Positions 25,301-39,100 of a DNA stretch of 64,000 nt are shown in pieces (position 1 is the stretch's first letter; each line of letters starts with the position of its first letter). The stretch is from positions 40,910,775 through 40,974,774 of the forward strand of contig LS997567.1 in NCBI GenBank assembly GCA_000469685.2, read 5' to 3'. The stretch comes from Haemonchus contortus (taxonomy: Eukaryota; Nematoda; Chromadorea; Rhabditida; Trichostrongylidae). The notes beneath the pieces are model-generated. The model saw only the letters and a list, made by a program, of their open reading frames with translations. It was not told where the DNA came from and did not search any database. The translations under genes and the position numbers were made by a program.

Positions 25301-26902
25301 TCATTAGTCGATTACTGTAATTACTTTACTCGGAGGACTATCATGAAAATAGTGATAAAAAACATCTCAATTTTTGCATTGCTCAAGAAACGAGGCTAAG
25401 CTGAGAAATGGAACTTGCGAACAAAGCGGCCAGTGTGAGCAGACAGACGGGGATGCGCCGAGTAAACAACGGGAAAGTACACGCAAAGGGGTGGACGACG
25501 GCAACGTCGCATCCCCCACATCATCGTCTCACAATATTATCTTCGATTTTACATCGGCCCATATGATCCCACACAGGAGGCAGTGCAACAGGGAAAAATG
25601 AATATCAAAAATATTTGGCAGTTTCCAACAGAAGTTGTATTTTTAGGCCGATTTTAATAGATATCCAAGATATCACTTGCTATCAAAAATCGGGCCATCA
25701 TAATTTTGCCTTCAAGAAACACTCAATTACAAAGCTCTATGCATGGTATTCGAACCCTCTATCAAAGTTCTCTCATCGAAGATCAACAGTCTGTGAAAAC
25801 TCCTTCCTTTAAACGAGTTTAGCACCTCCCCTCCCCCTATCCCAAGAAAGCTGCAACCTTGTGAATTACAAAACGCGTATTCAAGTGAATAAAAAATAGA
25901 TGAATCCAGAATATGTGAAAAATACTACTTTTTTGATTTGAACTTGCAAAAATCATCAAAAACATCGTAACAGAAAGATAAAAATAGCTTGATTGGAACT
26001 ATGACGTATAAGTATATGGTTCATGCAGTTATAAATAAACTTCAATCCCTTAAAAGTACTTGTTTACTTAATTGAAACTTGTAGTAGTAGTCCAAAACGT
26101 CATAACAGAACGGTAAAAACACTTAGATCTGAACTATGACGTCTAAAAGTAAGTATGAAAAGGTCACACTTGTAGCGCGTTGACCGAAGCGTCATCTCGA
26201 ACGTGATCGATGGCATGGGATCGGAACCGGAGGTGCGCTAGCTAAGCCCTTTACTTTTGATTCAGTGTCGTGAGAATTGTTTGGACGGATATGAATTCCT
26301 TTTACACTTTTACATACTTTACCGTAGCCAACAGAACCATTCAACATGAGGATTTTACCAGTTAATGCTACTTAATGAATGTTATGATATCCTAAGATAT
26401 CCATTGGAGTAATGCGGAGACCTCAAAATGCTCAAAAAAAGAAGAAAAATCTTTAAAAAAAACCTATATGCTTCTCAACATAATTACAAGTTCACTTGAA
26501 AAGTACCCCATTATTCACATAACGGGATTTTTCTGAGAAAATTAGAGTCAGAAAAAATTGCTTATTGAAATAGTTGGTGAAGATACCCAGAATCTTATCT
26601 AGAATAGATACTTATCTTTCCGAGTGTTTTCCCAGGAAAGTCTAATTATACGAACTCTAAAGAGCTTTTCAAATTAGGTTATAATTATATCAAGCAGCTT
26701 GCGTTCCACTTCTAGGAATGAAAGCACTTCTGGGAGATCGTTCTAAAAATTGTGAGATATTTTTATAGAAATATTACTTGCTCAATTGTAGAGTAATATA
26801 TCAACTATAATACATACTATACTATATACTATAACTGTACTACTAGGGTACTGCGAGAGTGAGCGGAGTTGCTTTGTGGTGTATTTCCTACAGTTGACAT
26901 AA
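22341..26902. other. long intergenic region, no supported gene
   Basis: Open frames here (for example 22678-23074 plus, 23071-23433 minus, 25374-25601 plus) lack recognisable domains and nematode exon boundaries. A GC-richer patch lies at 25395-25510. The segment 24340-24430 ends in CACACAAACGGGCATAC and TTAGAGCTTCATATATAGAG, which looks like the terminal part of a common nematode interspersed repeat. This is recalled, not checked. The promoter of the nucleotidase gene should lie near 22400-23000. Confidence 0.45.
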
Positions 26903-27161
26903 GAGGGAGACGGGCAGTAGGAACGGTTTCGTGCGATCGATCAGCCGCACGCGGCTGCCGCGGACCATTTCCCTCATTATAACAGCTCTAGCGTCCTTCA
27001 TACAGCTCAACCGCTATGCGATTGATACTTTTGGCATGGTTCTATTGTTAGTTCTTTTGTTTCTATATTTCTTAATTGCTGCTGCATTTTGATACATTCC
27101 TTCACGCGCGACGTCTCTCTCGCCGTGACGCGACAATTTCATTCCTACTGCACCACATCCG
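26903..27161 (-). repeat. repeat family R1, copy 2 (minus orientation)
   Basis: Best-preserved left part of the family: GGAGACGGGCAGTAGGAACGG on the plus strand, then CGATCGATCAGCCGCACGCGG, and an end with ATTCCTACTGCACCAC. The ends are short inverted repeats (CAGTAGGAACG). The open frame across 27014-27220 (minus) is incidental to the repeat. Confidence 0.75.
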
Positions 27162-28594
27162 ATATAATACGGCAGAACATGAAGCTCTCTTGTTAAATCC
27201 GGAAAAGGCAATGGGGGCATCTATGGAATAATTATTAATGATAGGCTATAAATCACTCATTAACTGGTAGATGTACAGTAGCAGTTTGCGATCTAAAAAC
27301 AACAATTGCCCTATCTTCCACGGATATCTACCCCTATCGCGATCATCTTCTATCGTCTTAGAAAAACATAACACTTCGCTTCGCACCAGGCTCTCAGCCA
27401 TAATTACATTTGCCGCTTTCATTCCCCTCAGAAAAACAGGGCTTGGGAAGAGCAATTGACTTGAGTGGTAGTACTATTTTCCTCGGAAAGTGGGAATCCT
27501 CCTAGAACTTACGCCTAATCAATCTGGGGCCATCCTCTCAGACTATCCCTTCAGAGCAAAATTTGAGCAAAAAAAAAAAACGATCGCAACAGTCCAAAGA
27601 TTGATTTTATAACAAATAGCTTACCATTACAAAGAGGATCATCTCATATAGTAAACTTACAGTTACTCATAAGAAACCTAGTTCGAGTTAGTATTTTTTT
27701 ACACATTGCAGCGAATGGTAGTTATTCAACGCCAAACACGAAGCCCGAAAAGATTTCTAAGTGGAGGAGAAGGAGGAAAGGCATTCACTGAATGTCAGCA
27801 AAAAATGTGAATGAGCATTAAAACTCAGCTATTGAAACTCGTCTGTCAGACAATTCATCGCGTAATGGTTGAAGGGTAGCAGCTGACAGTCATGTTTTGA
27901 TGCTTTTCAATGCATGACGCTGAGCTATTTGATTAGATCCTCGATTATTAACAACAACAAAAAAACACGCGTACACAGTGGGGACCATGAAATGCTGGTT
28001 AGATGATTCCAGCAACTATGACACATGAACATGCGCTGCGGCTTGCGCGCGGTTCATAGCAGTCTGCAGGAAAATCGATTGTGACCAAAGCTGAACAGCA
28101 CTTTGGCAATGTGCCTTCCTTTACGCACGTCTCTTCCGGTAACACCGCCCTATTTCGGCCGAGTAAGCCTGCTCGATTAATTCTCGTTTTCATTAAGAGT
28201 AACTTGGAAAGTAGTATGAAAAAGAGTTTTTCCAAAACAAAATTTTTCAAAGCTGATAAAACCGGACGAAGACGTCCCTTTAAAGGCTTCTATTAAATTG
28301 ATGAGCACCATAAGAAATAGGCGCTACTACTCACACAGTTGTGAAGACTTTTTTGTTCCATTTGTGGGGACGGAAGATAATTGTCAAGGGAATTCACACT
28401 AATTACTATGGAGGGCCTGCTGGTCGAATTTGATTAGTTTTTTACTGCTTACTCATTGCTCGGAGCTTCAACCAACAGCAGCGGTGAAAGAGATTTTTTC
28501 TAATAAGTCCATATCTGCCGGAAAACAAGATAGATAAAAATTTTACAGCTTCAACAGCCTTTTCCTTACGCTTACTCTTACTCCTTTCATACTT
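27162..28594. other. intergenic DNA, no supported gene
   Basis: Contains open stretches on both strands (27246-27459 and 27999-28296) without known motifs. No splice-bounded exon chain was found. Nothing else is recognised. Confidence 0.45.
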
Positions 28595-28598
28595 TTAA

Positions 28599-29292
28599 GC
28601 ATCACCGGTGTAACTGCCGCCCCGGGGATCAACGGTTTCCCAGAGCGAATGCCAGTAACGCCTCGTTAGAGGACACGGGACAAAACATTCCTGCCGTTCA
28701 AAGCTTTCGTGAAGAAGTCTGACCATCTCGTTGCGGCCGTTCTGGGGTTCGTTTGATGTCCGAGGGATCCAGTCCGTAACCACCCTGGTCCAACGGTCAT
28801 CACCATATCGCATAACGTGTCTGGCCCACCTGATCTACGATCTCTTGGCTTTATTTATTTATTTATCAACGGCATCCCTGATCTTCGTTCGTCGACTAGG
28901 CTCGGAACTACGGATTACCCTCAGCACTTTCTTATTTCGGTGAATTCCGAGCATTGCCCTTCCCACACCCGTTGAATAATACTGACATCATGTTCATCAT
29001 GCTTCTGTAACGTCTCAGTCCAAGTTTCCGAGGGGTACGTCAAAGCAGGGAGGCTGCAGTGTCGAAAAACTGAGCACAAGGCCGGACATTTTTTGTCTTT
29101 TCACTACTCCCTCGATATTCCTGAGTTCTCCCCACGTCGCGCTTTTTTCTGCTCAACTCCAGGGCTAGGTCGTTCATCATGTTGAAGTCTGTTAAGTTTA
29201 GCGTAGAGAGCATTAGGCGCTTTTTGACTCGTTATGAACATCGTCTTCGTAAGGTTCCGGCCTAAGTCGATCGTTTTACGGACGTTATTCAA
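28599..29292 (-). pseudogene. RTE-type non-LTR retrotransposon remnant (reverse transcriptase C-terminal part)
   Basis: On the minus strand the fragments KTIDLGRNLTKTMFIT (about 29275-29225), then HVMRYGDDRWTRVVTDWIPR (about 28820-28760), correspond in order to the part of RTE reverse transcriptases after the catalytic core. Between them the frame is broken by stops and a TTATTTATTTATTTATC slippage tract (28851-28867). The catalytic YxDD region and the endonuclease are absent, so the copy is 5' truncated, as is typical. Non-functional. Family assignment rests on remembered RTE motifs. Confidence 0.75.
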
Positions 29293-29944
29293 ACAGCATT
29301 CGCTTCACCTGCTCGGTTTTTGGGGTTTAAAACGTTCAAACGAGCAAGCGTATACTCGACCATACAAAAGAGTAAACAATGAGTAGTAGGCATTGAGGAG
29401 GCTATGAAAGTGGTCCCGTGATGGGTATGGTGCAGACAGATGGGAACGGAAAGGGAGAAGAATTTTGAAGATCAGAAATCTTAGCGGCCAGGAGACAAAG
29501 ACAGGAGCCTGCCTCACTAAATCTCCGAAATGATCTCAGGCTGACTTTATGGGGCCAATATCCCATAACAGAACTTTTCTAGTTCCCAGGCAGTGATGGT
29601 CAAACATCGAGCGGTACGGCCTCCTTTATAGTATCAAACAACATGAAGGGAATACACGACAGAAACGACCAGAAACCGGATTATCGAAAGATTTAAACGA
29701 ACGAGAATGTCTCGAAAATAAAGAGTACTTCAATACTCTCGACTAACTTTGATCAACAGATTTCGGGTTGCGCATCTTTCTAAGACAATATAAGTAATTT
29801 ATCACACAAAAATATTCATTTAAGTATATGTTAATCATAAAATACTCGGGTACCTAGTCTATAAATGTAGATTACCTTGAAAAACAGGTAGTTATTCTCA
29901 AAGATAAACGTCTGAAGTACATAGAAAAGCACTCATTACTTGCT
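29293..29944. other. intergenic DNA, nothing recognised
   Basis: An open frame at 29305-29517 (minus) has no recognisable motif and is not an evident continuation of the adjoining RTE fragment. Confidence 0.4.
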
Positions 29945-30160
29945 GCCGGGTGTGGTGCAGTAGGAACGAAATTGCCGCGTCGCGGCGAGAGGGACGCCAC
30001 GCGCGAAGGAATATAGCAGAATACAGCGGCGGGCAAGAAATGCAGGAACTAAAGGACTAACTGTAAAATCATCACTGAAATAAGGATCGCATTCCGATTG
30101 AGCTGTAAGAAAAACGCTAGAGCTGTAATGACGGTGAAGCGAATGGCCCGCGACAGCCAT
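29945..30160 (+). repeat. repeat family R1, copy 3 (plus orientation, 3' truncated)
   Basis: Begins GCCGGGTGTGGTGCAGTAGG and follows the family through GGAATATAGCAGAATACAGC and GCTAGAGCTGTAATGACGG. The match fades after GGCCCGCGACAGCC, so the far inverted end is missing. Confidence 0.72.
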
Positions 30161-31438
30161 TGTTGCCAACTTGAAAGATGCTATGCGATGAGCCCTTTCA
30201 TTCGCGCTTCTCAACGATCCTCAAGAAATGACACCGTGGAATTAATAGATATGGATTGATTGATGTGGACAACCAAGTTACCTCCAACAAACGAGTTAGT
30301 GCTTTCCCTTGGAAAAAAGGAAAAAAAATAATTCGCTGAGTCATGACACCTAAAATAATTTCTGGAAAAGTAGTGACTGGGCGAAACGACGGCGAAGTTA
30401 TCCAAAAAATACAACTTTTTCAGTGCCTACGTAAATGGTTCAAGTAAAATAAGTTGACCCTACTGAAGTAATTTTGCAATAATAAAAGTAGGTGACGGGA
30501 GGAGGGACGTAGGGGCCAACAAAAAGAAAGATGGTTCTTTTTTAAAGTAAATAGCGTCACATTGCAATACAGACATCAAATCGAAGGCGCTGACTCATCT
30601 GCCATTTGACGCCACCTGGTGAAGGACGCCATCAGGTGGCGGTTTCAGTGAAGGATGAATGAGCATTTTCTAAGAGGTGCTAAACGGGGGTAGACGTGCC
30701 ACTTGGGCTATTCGCTGCTGGGAAGCTGTAAGTGCCAGCAGTTGCTATTATCAAAGTGCTCTCGTCACGGAGCTACTCAAAAAAAAGGATTCCCCGTAAA
30801 ATCCATCACAATTTCGGGAACGTGCTAGAGCGTATATCGACGGACGGAAAGGGGCTCTGACGGGGATGGAGCGCCTTGTTTTGCACGTGCACGGGAAAAA
30901 GCCCTCTGTTGTGGTTGCCATTTGACAAGACGTCAGCTATTGTCCTCAATAAAAACACGTCACACGCTTGGGGGACTGATGTTGATAGAATTTTGCATAC
31001 CCGCCTGGCTAGACATGTGCCTCAAATATTCAGGGCCCTAGGGCCCTTCATCCACAAATCTAAACATACATATTTGAAAAGCCTAGGGATCAAATTATAG
31101 GCCAAAGATGGGATTTCAAGAAGAGTTCCAGCTAATTCAAAAAGTTTAACGAGTAATCTGTTTATCGAGGAGTGTTTCCATGGGGTAGCACTGCTTCTAC
31201 ACCTTATTTCCCATTAAGTTCAAGTCGGCTCTACCTCTAGAACGACATTGGCCTACGAGTAACTCTTACAAAGTTTACTGCACTAAATTCATATATACTA
31301 CTTCTTTATTCTTCCTATCTCTTATTTTTTGCTTTTCCGCGACAGTTTTCCGCATAATTCAGTGATTCATGTAGTAGGTCTTGAAGCGAATGAAAAAATA
31401 AATAAACACATAATTAACTGATTGTCGTTTTTATCTAG
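30161..31438. other. intergenic DNA, no supported gene
   Basis: A minor 9 bp palindrome (CGCCACCTG...CAGGTGGCG) lies at 30610-30641. The open frame at 30876-31100 (plus) lacks motifs. Confidence 0.4.
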
Positions 31439-31632
31439 CCCGTTGCTTATTAAAGCATCCACAAACCTAGACCCTTCTTAGTTTAAATGTTACTTTGAAA
31501 GTCTCACGAACTGGTTTACCCTTTGACGACAATCCGCATTGTCGTCAAAGGGTAAACCAGTTCGTGAGACTTTCAAAGTAACATTTAAACTAAGAAGAGT
31601 CTAGGTTTGTGGATGCCTTAATAAGCGACGGG
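31439..31632. repeat. near-perfect foldback (95 bp arms, 4-base loop)
   Basis: The arm 31439-31533 is the reverse complement of 31538-31632 with about three mismatches. The loop is CCGC at 31534-31537. The inner stem reads GTTTACCCTTTGACGACAAT. There is no coding capacity. It could be a foldback MITE or a recent inverted duplication. RNA from either strand would form a long hairpin. Confidence 0.92.
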
Positions 31633-32867
31633 GGTTAAGGAGTTATTTTGGCTAACGGTACGATAACGATGGCTGAGGGGTCTCGACCAGATTTTGCCCG
31701 TCAACACAAAGCTGTTCCTTTATCTATTTCCGATTCCTACTATCAGGAAATATGGATATATGGACGAGTTATGTAGTTGGCCAGAAGTTTAAAACATGGC
31801 CTTCATCTGACAAACAAGCGCCGGAAGCTGGGAGAATTCTCGGCATCTCAAAAAGTGGTATGGTAACAGTGATAACAAGCTTCGGGCAGGAACTAGTCAA
31901 AAATATTACTAGTTGGACTGTATACAAATCAAACACAATATAGTCTGTTGCCCAATCTGCGAAATATGAAAGAACTTCATTATATATTCCAGGGGAACCG
32001 TGGTGAATGGAAATGGAACATAACAGCCACGTACGATGACAACAGGCTGTATTGTAACCGAGTGAAAAGCTTTCTCAAAACTGATTCAAAATTTCTTTTG
32101 CATTTTCAAAAATTTCAAATTCCGAAACTCAAAAAATTTGGAAATTTCAAATTCAAAATATCAAAACAATTTCTCAAAAACTGTTTGACTACTTACTAAA
32201 ACTGTCTTACCCATAGTCTAACTTAGTGAAAACCCATGTTGAGAATGAAATTTTCAAAAAGGCCTTGGACAGATGGGAAAGGAGACTTTTTTGAAGACAA
32301 TAATGAAAACTAAGTTTCAGTAGAAGATAAGATTTTCTTGAAATTCTTCGAATATATTGCTTGCTGTTTGGTGTACTTTATCTTTCAGTGTAATACTTTG
32401 GAATGTTTCAATGAGAAGACAGTTTAAAAAAAACCTTACTACCTACAATTTGATCAGAAAACGGAATACGAAAGAGTAAAGTGACATAAGTACGAGCGAT
32501 GTATACTGTCGAGTAGGCGAGTAATATGGCTTTTGAATAGAATGCTTCTCGCACCGGATGAGTGCTCATCCCTCCTCCAGTGCTGTGCACTTCGATAGCA
32601 ACCCTTGTTAACGCTTAACAGCTCAATACACCACCTACTAATAGAAGAAAAGCAAGGCTTAGAATTTTTTCATACCCATTACATAAAAAAAAATTCTAAT
32701 AATTAGTTGAATAAAGACAAAACGAAATTATAGATATTAAATGAGCGAAAACAAAACAAAATTTTCAACTGGGAAACAGACGACATACATACTCTACATA
32801 GGTGAGCTTAAAACATGTATCATTATCGGGACCCCATAAATATAAAGGATAAAAGGTGAGGTCTTGG
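31633..32867. other. intergenic DNA, no supported gene
   Basis: Open frames at 31752-31943 and 31948-32199 (plus) have no motifs. The second runs through an imperfect AAATTTCAAATTC-type low-complexity stretch at 32086-32185. No exon chain was found. Confidence 0.4.
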
Positions 32868-33145
32868 GGCGTTGATCAATCCCGCCTGAGGGATGCGCCC
32901 ATGCATTCGACTTCTATTCCGAATCGTAGCGGCGTATTGAATGCGTATGTGGCCTATACAATGACTTGCGGTGGCCAGCCGATGTACAAGTCAGTGTATT
33001 TGTCATTCCAGACGAGTCTGGTACCAATTCACCAATCCCGGAGGGATGGAAGGCTTGGTTAGCCTAGGCGGGTTTCGATCCGGGATTCGAACCCCTGACT
33101 GTGCGTGTGAGACAATGCGCCACTTGTCACTACACCACCTCCGCC
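32868..33145 (-). repeat. tRNA-derived SINE, copy 2
   Basis: Read on the minus strand it starts GGCGGAGGTGGTGTAGTGAC (A box) and has the B box GGGGTTCGAATCCC about 40 bases on. It shares middle and tail words with 16614-16872. The overlapping open frames at 32856-33351 on the plus strand are incidental. Confidence 0.82.
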
Positions 33146-36135
33146 TTTTCAACGATATTCATAATGAAAGAATCAAGTCTCTACTGTCAAAATCAGTTTG
33201 GACTGTGGGATGCGCCGTGCGTTCTACTTTAATTCAAAAAAAAATGTTGGCAATGCATTATAATGCAATACAAGGCAATACAATTAATAGTAATACAGGT
33301 ATTAATAACAGGTCTGTTGTACTACATCGATTTGATTCTAGTAGCTTCTAAACAACAATAGGAAGAAAAGTAGTCAGGGTGGAATTAGTGCTCGTCAAAA
33401 GCGCTATGAGTGTCTACTCTCCTCTCATCCTAATCTAATGAGCTTTGATCGAAAGTGCCTGCCACTCACTCTCTAATGGGCTCTCACATTTTATTCGCCT
33501 GTATCGGCTACGGCATCAATTTATTCCATCATGGAGCATTCACGGGATAACCCCATGTTCCAAGGGATCCGTAGTGCAAAATGTGGATGACTCAAGAAAT
33601 ATCATATTGTCATCAAAAGAATAAACTCAGATAAGAAGGTTGAGGAATTTTTTTTATTCTCCAGCAAGTCTACATAATTTTTGACCGACCAGGGTTATTT
33701 GTATAAGCATATACTGGCCTAAAAAAGATCTAGAATAGTTGGACAGGGCTTGTAGCACGATATCGATTCGTTACTTGGCCTGTTGCAAACTAACGACCCA
33801 GGGCGAGCGGTGTGCATGGACAGCCTGTGATTGGTCAATGTAAACAATCCACCAATCGCCGGTTCGCACGGCTTTCACCCGATATCGGCTGACTTGTCAA
33901 TCTCGAGTATCTTTTTCCGGTAAAGCTTACCGTGCAGTGTAATAAAAATATGTTTAGACCTAAATTCGGGATAAGTTCTGAGCGAACACTCATTAATAAT
34001 ATACTAGATATTTAGAAAAAAATTACATAGTTAAAAGGCTCGAATCCGTTGAGATATTTCTGACTGAGTTATGCTAATAAAGACCACCCAAAATTACAAA
34101 AGAAAGTTGACATTAGTGTTGATAGGCTGATAACTCCAAAACTGTTATCACTGAACCATCACTTTGCATGATTACTAAAAACCACCAATGTTACGGGTTC
34201 TGAACAAGAATAAATAAAAAGAAAAATAAAAATTCTGGATATTTGAGCAGCTCTAAACTAGTTCAACTTAACACCGTCCGCTAACAGTGGAGCTGACCAT
34301 TAGGATTACTGAGAAGTTAAATAACAAATAATAAAAGCCATGAAAAGGTGAAAAAAGGACGAGTTTCCGAAAGCAATGCAGATGATTTGCTGCAGTTACG
34401 GGATGAATCAGTGAAATGCACTTTAACAAAAATAACTAATATAATTTAAAAAGTAAAAGCAATCACATTACGAACGGATACATTTGAAATGAGGATGAGA
34501 GAATAGCTCTAAAAACGAAAATCGATGCAATCAATAATACTGCGAGGCTTTTGACAACGGCTGTGAACAAGCTGGCGCATCGATTTCTGCTCAATTGCGA
34601 TAGGGAGAGCGAAAGAGCAGTGCCAAAGGATATTAACTGGTGGAAGGGGGAATCGATAGATCTTGTCATCATCAGCTGTTCTTGAAGGCTACTAATCATT
34701 TTACTCCAGTAATAATCCAGTAAAGGTTTTCAGACGGTGTTTTCCATGAGAAATCGCTGTGATTAAACGATTTCCACGGGACGAGCTTGATGGTACAGCT
34801 GTCAAGGGCAGAGGTCTACTGGCGGACGTCAGATGGGAACGTCACCGAAAATCGACAAACATCTAATTGATGAATTACTTCTCACTACCATTACTTTTTA
34901 GTAATACAGTAATGAAAAGGGAAGGAATTGCAAGAGCATTTGGGCCACCCCTCACGCATAATTCGTCGGGTCGATAAACAGCCATGGGGCGCTTATTGAC
35001 CATGACCTTATGACGTGACCTCCTTATCCATATTGATCATACAGCCATTACTCGAGTAATATATGGTCACTGTTTTGCAGTAATCGTCTTGGCTGATTAC
35101 CAGTGATGTGTTTATTCGAACTCTGTGAATGTTTGTTTTTTTTTTGCTGAATGACGGCACAGTATTCAATAATTATCCTCCATATGCATGCAGAACGAGT
35201 CAGGACCGCCTACTCGACCACCTAGGCAACCACCTGCTTCTTTGTTGTTCTCCGATTAACATTAGCAATGAGTCAAACTCTTAAGTAACGGTGAAAAGGA
35301 GGATGATTTCCTTGTGAATGAGGAGAGGGGAAGGGAACCCTGTCATCATCTTTTCTTGGCCAGAGCGCTTTTGATGTTGACTTAAGACAGAGCTTTGATA
35401 TCGTTGCTGATGTTTGCATAGCATTATGATGTCGTGACTCAGTGTAAGCGTGACTATCCCCCAGCCACAACCCTTTCTCGTGTCTGTCAGCGTAAAGCTC
35501 CATCTATTGTCCTATCTTATATGCTCTGCAAAAACTTTTTCTAAGACCTTTTTCCACTCGAAAACCCTTTGCAAATTCACCATTCATTTTCAACGAGAAA
35601 AACATTCGTTCTCTAAAGTGATACGGAGTGATAATGACTGATTTCCTTGACATGATGGTGATCCGTCACCCACCATCACAACCCAAAAAACTGGCTAATG
35701 ACTAATGTTGTCCTCCCATGTTGCATGAAATCGAATTCAAATGAAAAGCGCTCTGGCGAAAATCAGGGCCACCCGCTTTGCGGTTGCAGCATTCGTGCTA
35801 CAATCGTGACTCGCTCAGCCGAACACCCAGCCAATCCATGGTCGCGGTGTGGGACTTGGCTCAGTGAGCTACATTGTGACGGGATTTCCTGGCCCAACTC
35901 CCTTAACCCTCTTAAAATGGTCATCACCCACCGTCGATGTCATCCATAAGACCTTGGGTGGGAAACGCGCTCAAAACCGCGATTCGCACACACACTCAGT
36001 TTCTTATCACGCACATATACACACACATACACACACACACAGACACACAGTGCTTAGCACCTTTGTGACGTTTTGAGCCTCGTTATCACCTCGACACGCA
36101 GGCGATGCCATTCTTCTTCACCGCACAACGACGAC
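33146..36135. other. intergenic DNA upstream of the transporter gene
   Basis: No supported gene. The 33770-33900 stretch is GC-rich, with CCAAT-type words on both strands. Open frames around 34463-34699, 35273-35641 and 35698-35949 show no motifs. The CA-rich microsatellite is listed separately. The promoter of the plus-strand transporter gene is expected in the last kilobase. Confidence 0.45.
35988..36050. repeat. CA-rich microsatellite
   Basis: Imperfect CACACA tract with interruptions (CACATACACACACACACAGAC), about 90-150 bp upstream of the inferred start codon of the transporter gene. Confidence 0.85.
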
Positions 36136-39100
36136 ATGCACACAAATACTGAATCGCATGACGACGAGGATAGCCACCATGGTGAGCCGCCTTCAGAATA
36201 TCCACTGATGTTGATAAATAAGATTTAATAAAATCTTATTATCCCGATGAAGAACTGGTGATTAGTTGAAGCTGGCACACACTGTCGGCCATTCGATCAC
36301 CTCTGGTCCGCAAAATTCCGTACGTTAGTGATGGGAACTAAGCCGTCATTGTTTATGACCGACTTCGTGGGTGGTTCACGGAAGCCTACCGCAACCCCCT
36401 TATCGTAATTGGAATCAGCTTTAGTCGTAAAAATCGTAAAAACTTGATATTTGTTATTATTGCGATAAAAATGCCCAAAGAATATTCTTTTTTTCGTGCG
36501 ATGTGGTTGTGTGATGCTCATTAAATCGATTGCTACTGGGTGGTCGGCCCTGTTCACTGAATCACGCCCTTTTGATGCTGTATACTTTTCACTTTCACGA
36601 TGATTCATTCGTCTATAAGTTTTCCAATGAGTGTTTATTTATTAATATTTATTTATTACCTAGGTTGTCGTTCAAGAATGCGGCCATTGTCACAATCATG
36701 GTATTACTGGGCCATGGTCGCCTTACTTCTAGCTCAAGTGAGTTTTTGAATTCTTATCTTTTTGATTTCGATGACTTTCGAACTAGTTTTTACTGCTTCT
36801 TGATTTATCACCTGGAAATAGCTTTCCTTATCGACTAACGAACATTTCATAATGGCTGTAGTGTCTAAGAGAGCAAATCAAAAGATCAAACATTATTATC
36901 ATGAATTCAGATGTTTTTATCTGTCAACTATCACATATTAATCTGTAATATGCCTATAGCTAATACATTGTTATTACTTGTTATCATGGCTCATCATGGA
37001 TACTCTCTCGGAGATCAAGCCCGCCCACTTTTTCACCGGTCAGTTCGATTTTCCGCAAATTCCAAGTTTTCATGTTCTTATACAACAATTCTACATTAAG
37101 AATTTCAATTCACTATTATCGATTGGTTTGACTGGTTACTGGTTTGTTTAGGATATGTGGATGTGTAGCATTTATAGCTGTGCTATTTGTGAATACTACT
37201 CATGCTCTAGAACTGCTAACAGATTACGCTGAAGGTGGTAATAGTTCACATTCACATGGTGCTTCGGATCACGATCACGAGATGCATGGATATGGTTTTG
37301 TTCCGAGTAAGTTATTACTACTTATCAAAAGTGTTACTATTCTGACAGAGGGGGGTCTTTAAAGGTGGTCACCAAAGAAAAGTAAATAAGTGGAACCAGT
37401 TTATGAGCAACAACTATATAAATTCTGTGGCACTCAACTGGTCAGGCTCACTATTCTATAGTGGTACCCAAAAACTTTTTTTAATGCTTAATTGTACACT
37501 TATATAGGTGTTCTCTTGATCTACCTCACCCTAGCTCTATGATCTCCCTTATCGAAATATTTGTTTCTTCAAGTGATGAGGAGAAACTCCGTAATCTCCT
37601 TCCCAATAAGTCAAGATGGCAGTCTTCTAGTCAGGGGCATAAATGATATGGAAGTGTACCTAAACATTCAACTGGTAACCCATGTAGGTAAGAATTTTTG
37701 CCTGCCTACGTTACCAGTCTGCAGTTGCGTACTAAAGTAGAGGAGACGTGTCACATAAACGACGTCCAGAACCACCTGCCCCAAATACGACTCATAAAAA
37801 AGAGACCCTGGGGCAAGGAAATGGGACAATGAATGGGCTTGTTCTGGGTGCGGATTGCTACCATAGTTGTTTACAGATAAATATATTATGATGAATAATA
37901 AAATGATATTTCTTAACCTATTTTCCTACGAACAAATTTCAGAACAGTATGTTATCGTCAGCATTTTCGACGTTGCATTGAAATGTCTCGTATTGGCTCT
38001 GGGTCACATTCCTTCAATGGGCCTACGTCCTATTCCACGGCTAGCGCTACATACACTTAGCCCTGTTGTAGTTATCGGTAAGTTCTCATTGTTTTAAATA
38101 TACAGATAAGTTTAAGTTTTTTAGATTGTTCAAGTTAGGTCGGAAACTTGGTAGATTCATATTGCACCTTTATTCTGAGGAAGAAACGGGGTATAAGCTA
38201 GCTACCACTAGTTATTAGCCAATTCTTTATGATTATTAAACTTTGTAATGCTGAAGTAGAGGGAGAGCGGAATGAGAAAAGCTTCACAGTAATAGGCCCT
38301 AACCACTGAAACCTTTCCACTTCCTCCTACAGCCCTTATTGCAGCCTATTCGCAGTGATCCAGCTATGGGTCCTGATCCGAATTCCTCGCCCCGGTGCAA
38401 CATATTGTGCTTACCTAAAGTGGTTGATCTATGCGACGTATACGTGAAGATTTAAAGTTGTTTATCCAAATGGCTGCTTTCATGGTCGGCGATTTGGCCC
38501 GCGAGCGACCGGGGGCTGCGCTTGCCCCTTGTTAAAACTGAATCTTGGTCGGTACCATTGGACGAGTAGTCCTCCGGTCGCTCGCTCGCGCGCTTGCGGG
38601 CTAAATCACGGACTATGAAAGCTTGAGGTTACTGTAAGAACAGCGGTCCTGTACTAAACTTTCGCCCCTGCCCCCTTCCTCAGGCAAGCCAATCCCCAAA
38701 GTTCACATGGGTACTTGTTCTTCAAGCTGTTCATTTGGATTGAGAAGCGGACTGTCTCTTTTAACGTTAATCCTTCCCTACTCCTGACCCTTCCTACTTT
38801 CCCACCACAGTTAAAAGCTGAGTATATTGTCCCTATAATGTATAATTACGATAATAATTTTCCGTCAAGTTTTCATCTTACTTTGTTTTTTAGGTATGTA
38901 TATTGCTGGAATGGCTATACCGCCATCAATAGGGGAGTCATGGCTATGGGAGCATGTGGATCCAATTGTCGCTGTAGTCATGACAATACTATTTTTCCTA
39001 CTGATCATTCCAGCCTGTGAGTCAGCATCCCCCTCGTTTCTGTTACGTCAGCGGAATGGAATTCTTTTCCAGTTTATGAAATGATGCCCTATATTTTTGT

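Noticed and set aside
27014..27220. 69-codon minus-strand open frame
   Set aside because: Mostly inside repeat family R1 copy 2; the frame is incidental.
30610..30641. Small palindrome CGCCACCTG...CAGGTGGCG
   Set aside because: Nine-base arms with a 14-base loop are expected by chance in 64 kb; no wider structure.
33070..33145. tRNA gene candidate on the minus strand
   Set aside because: Same reason: B box GGTTCGAATCC is present but the arms do not pair and the body continues as the SINE.
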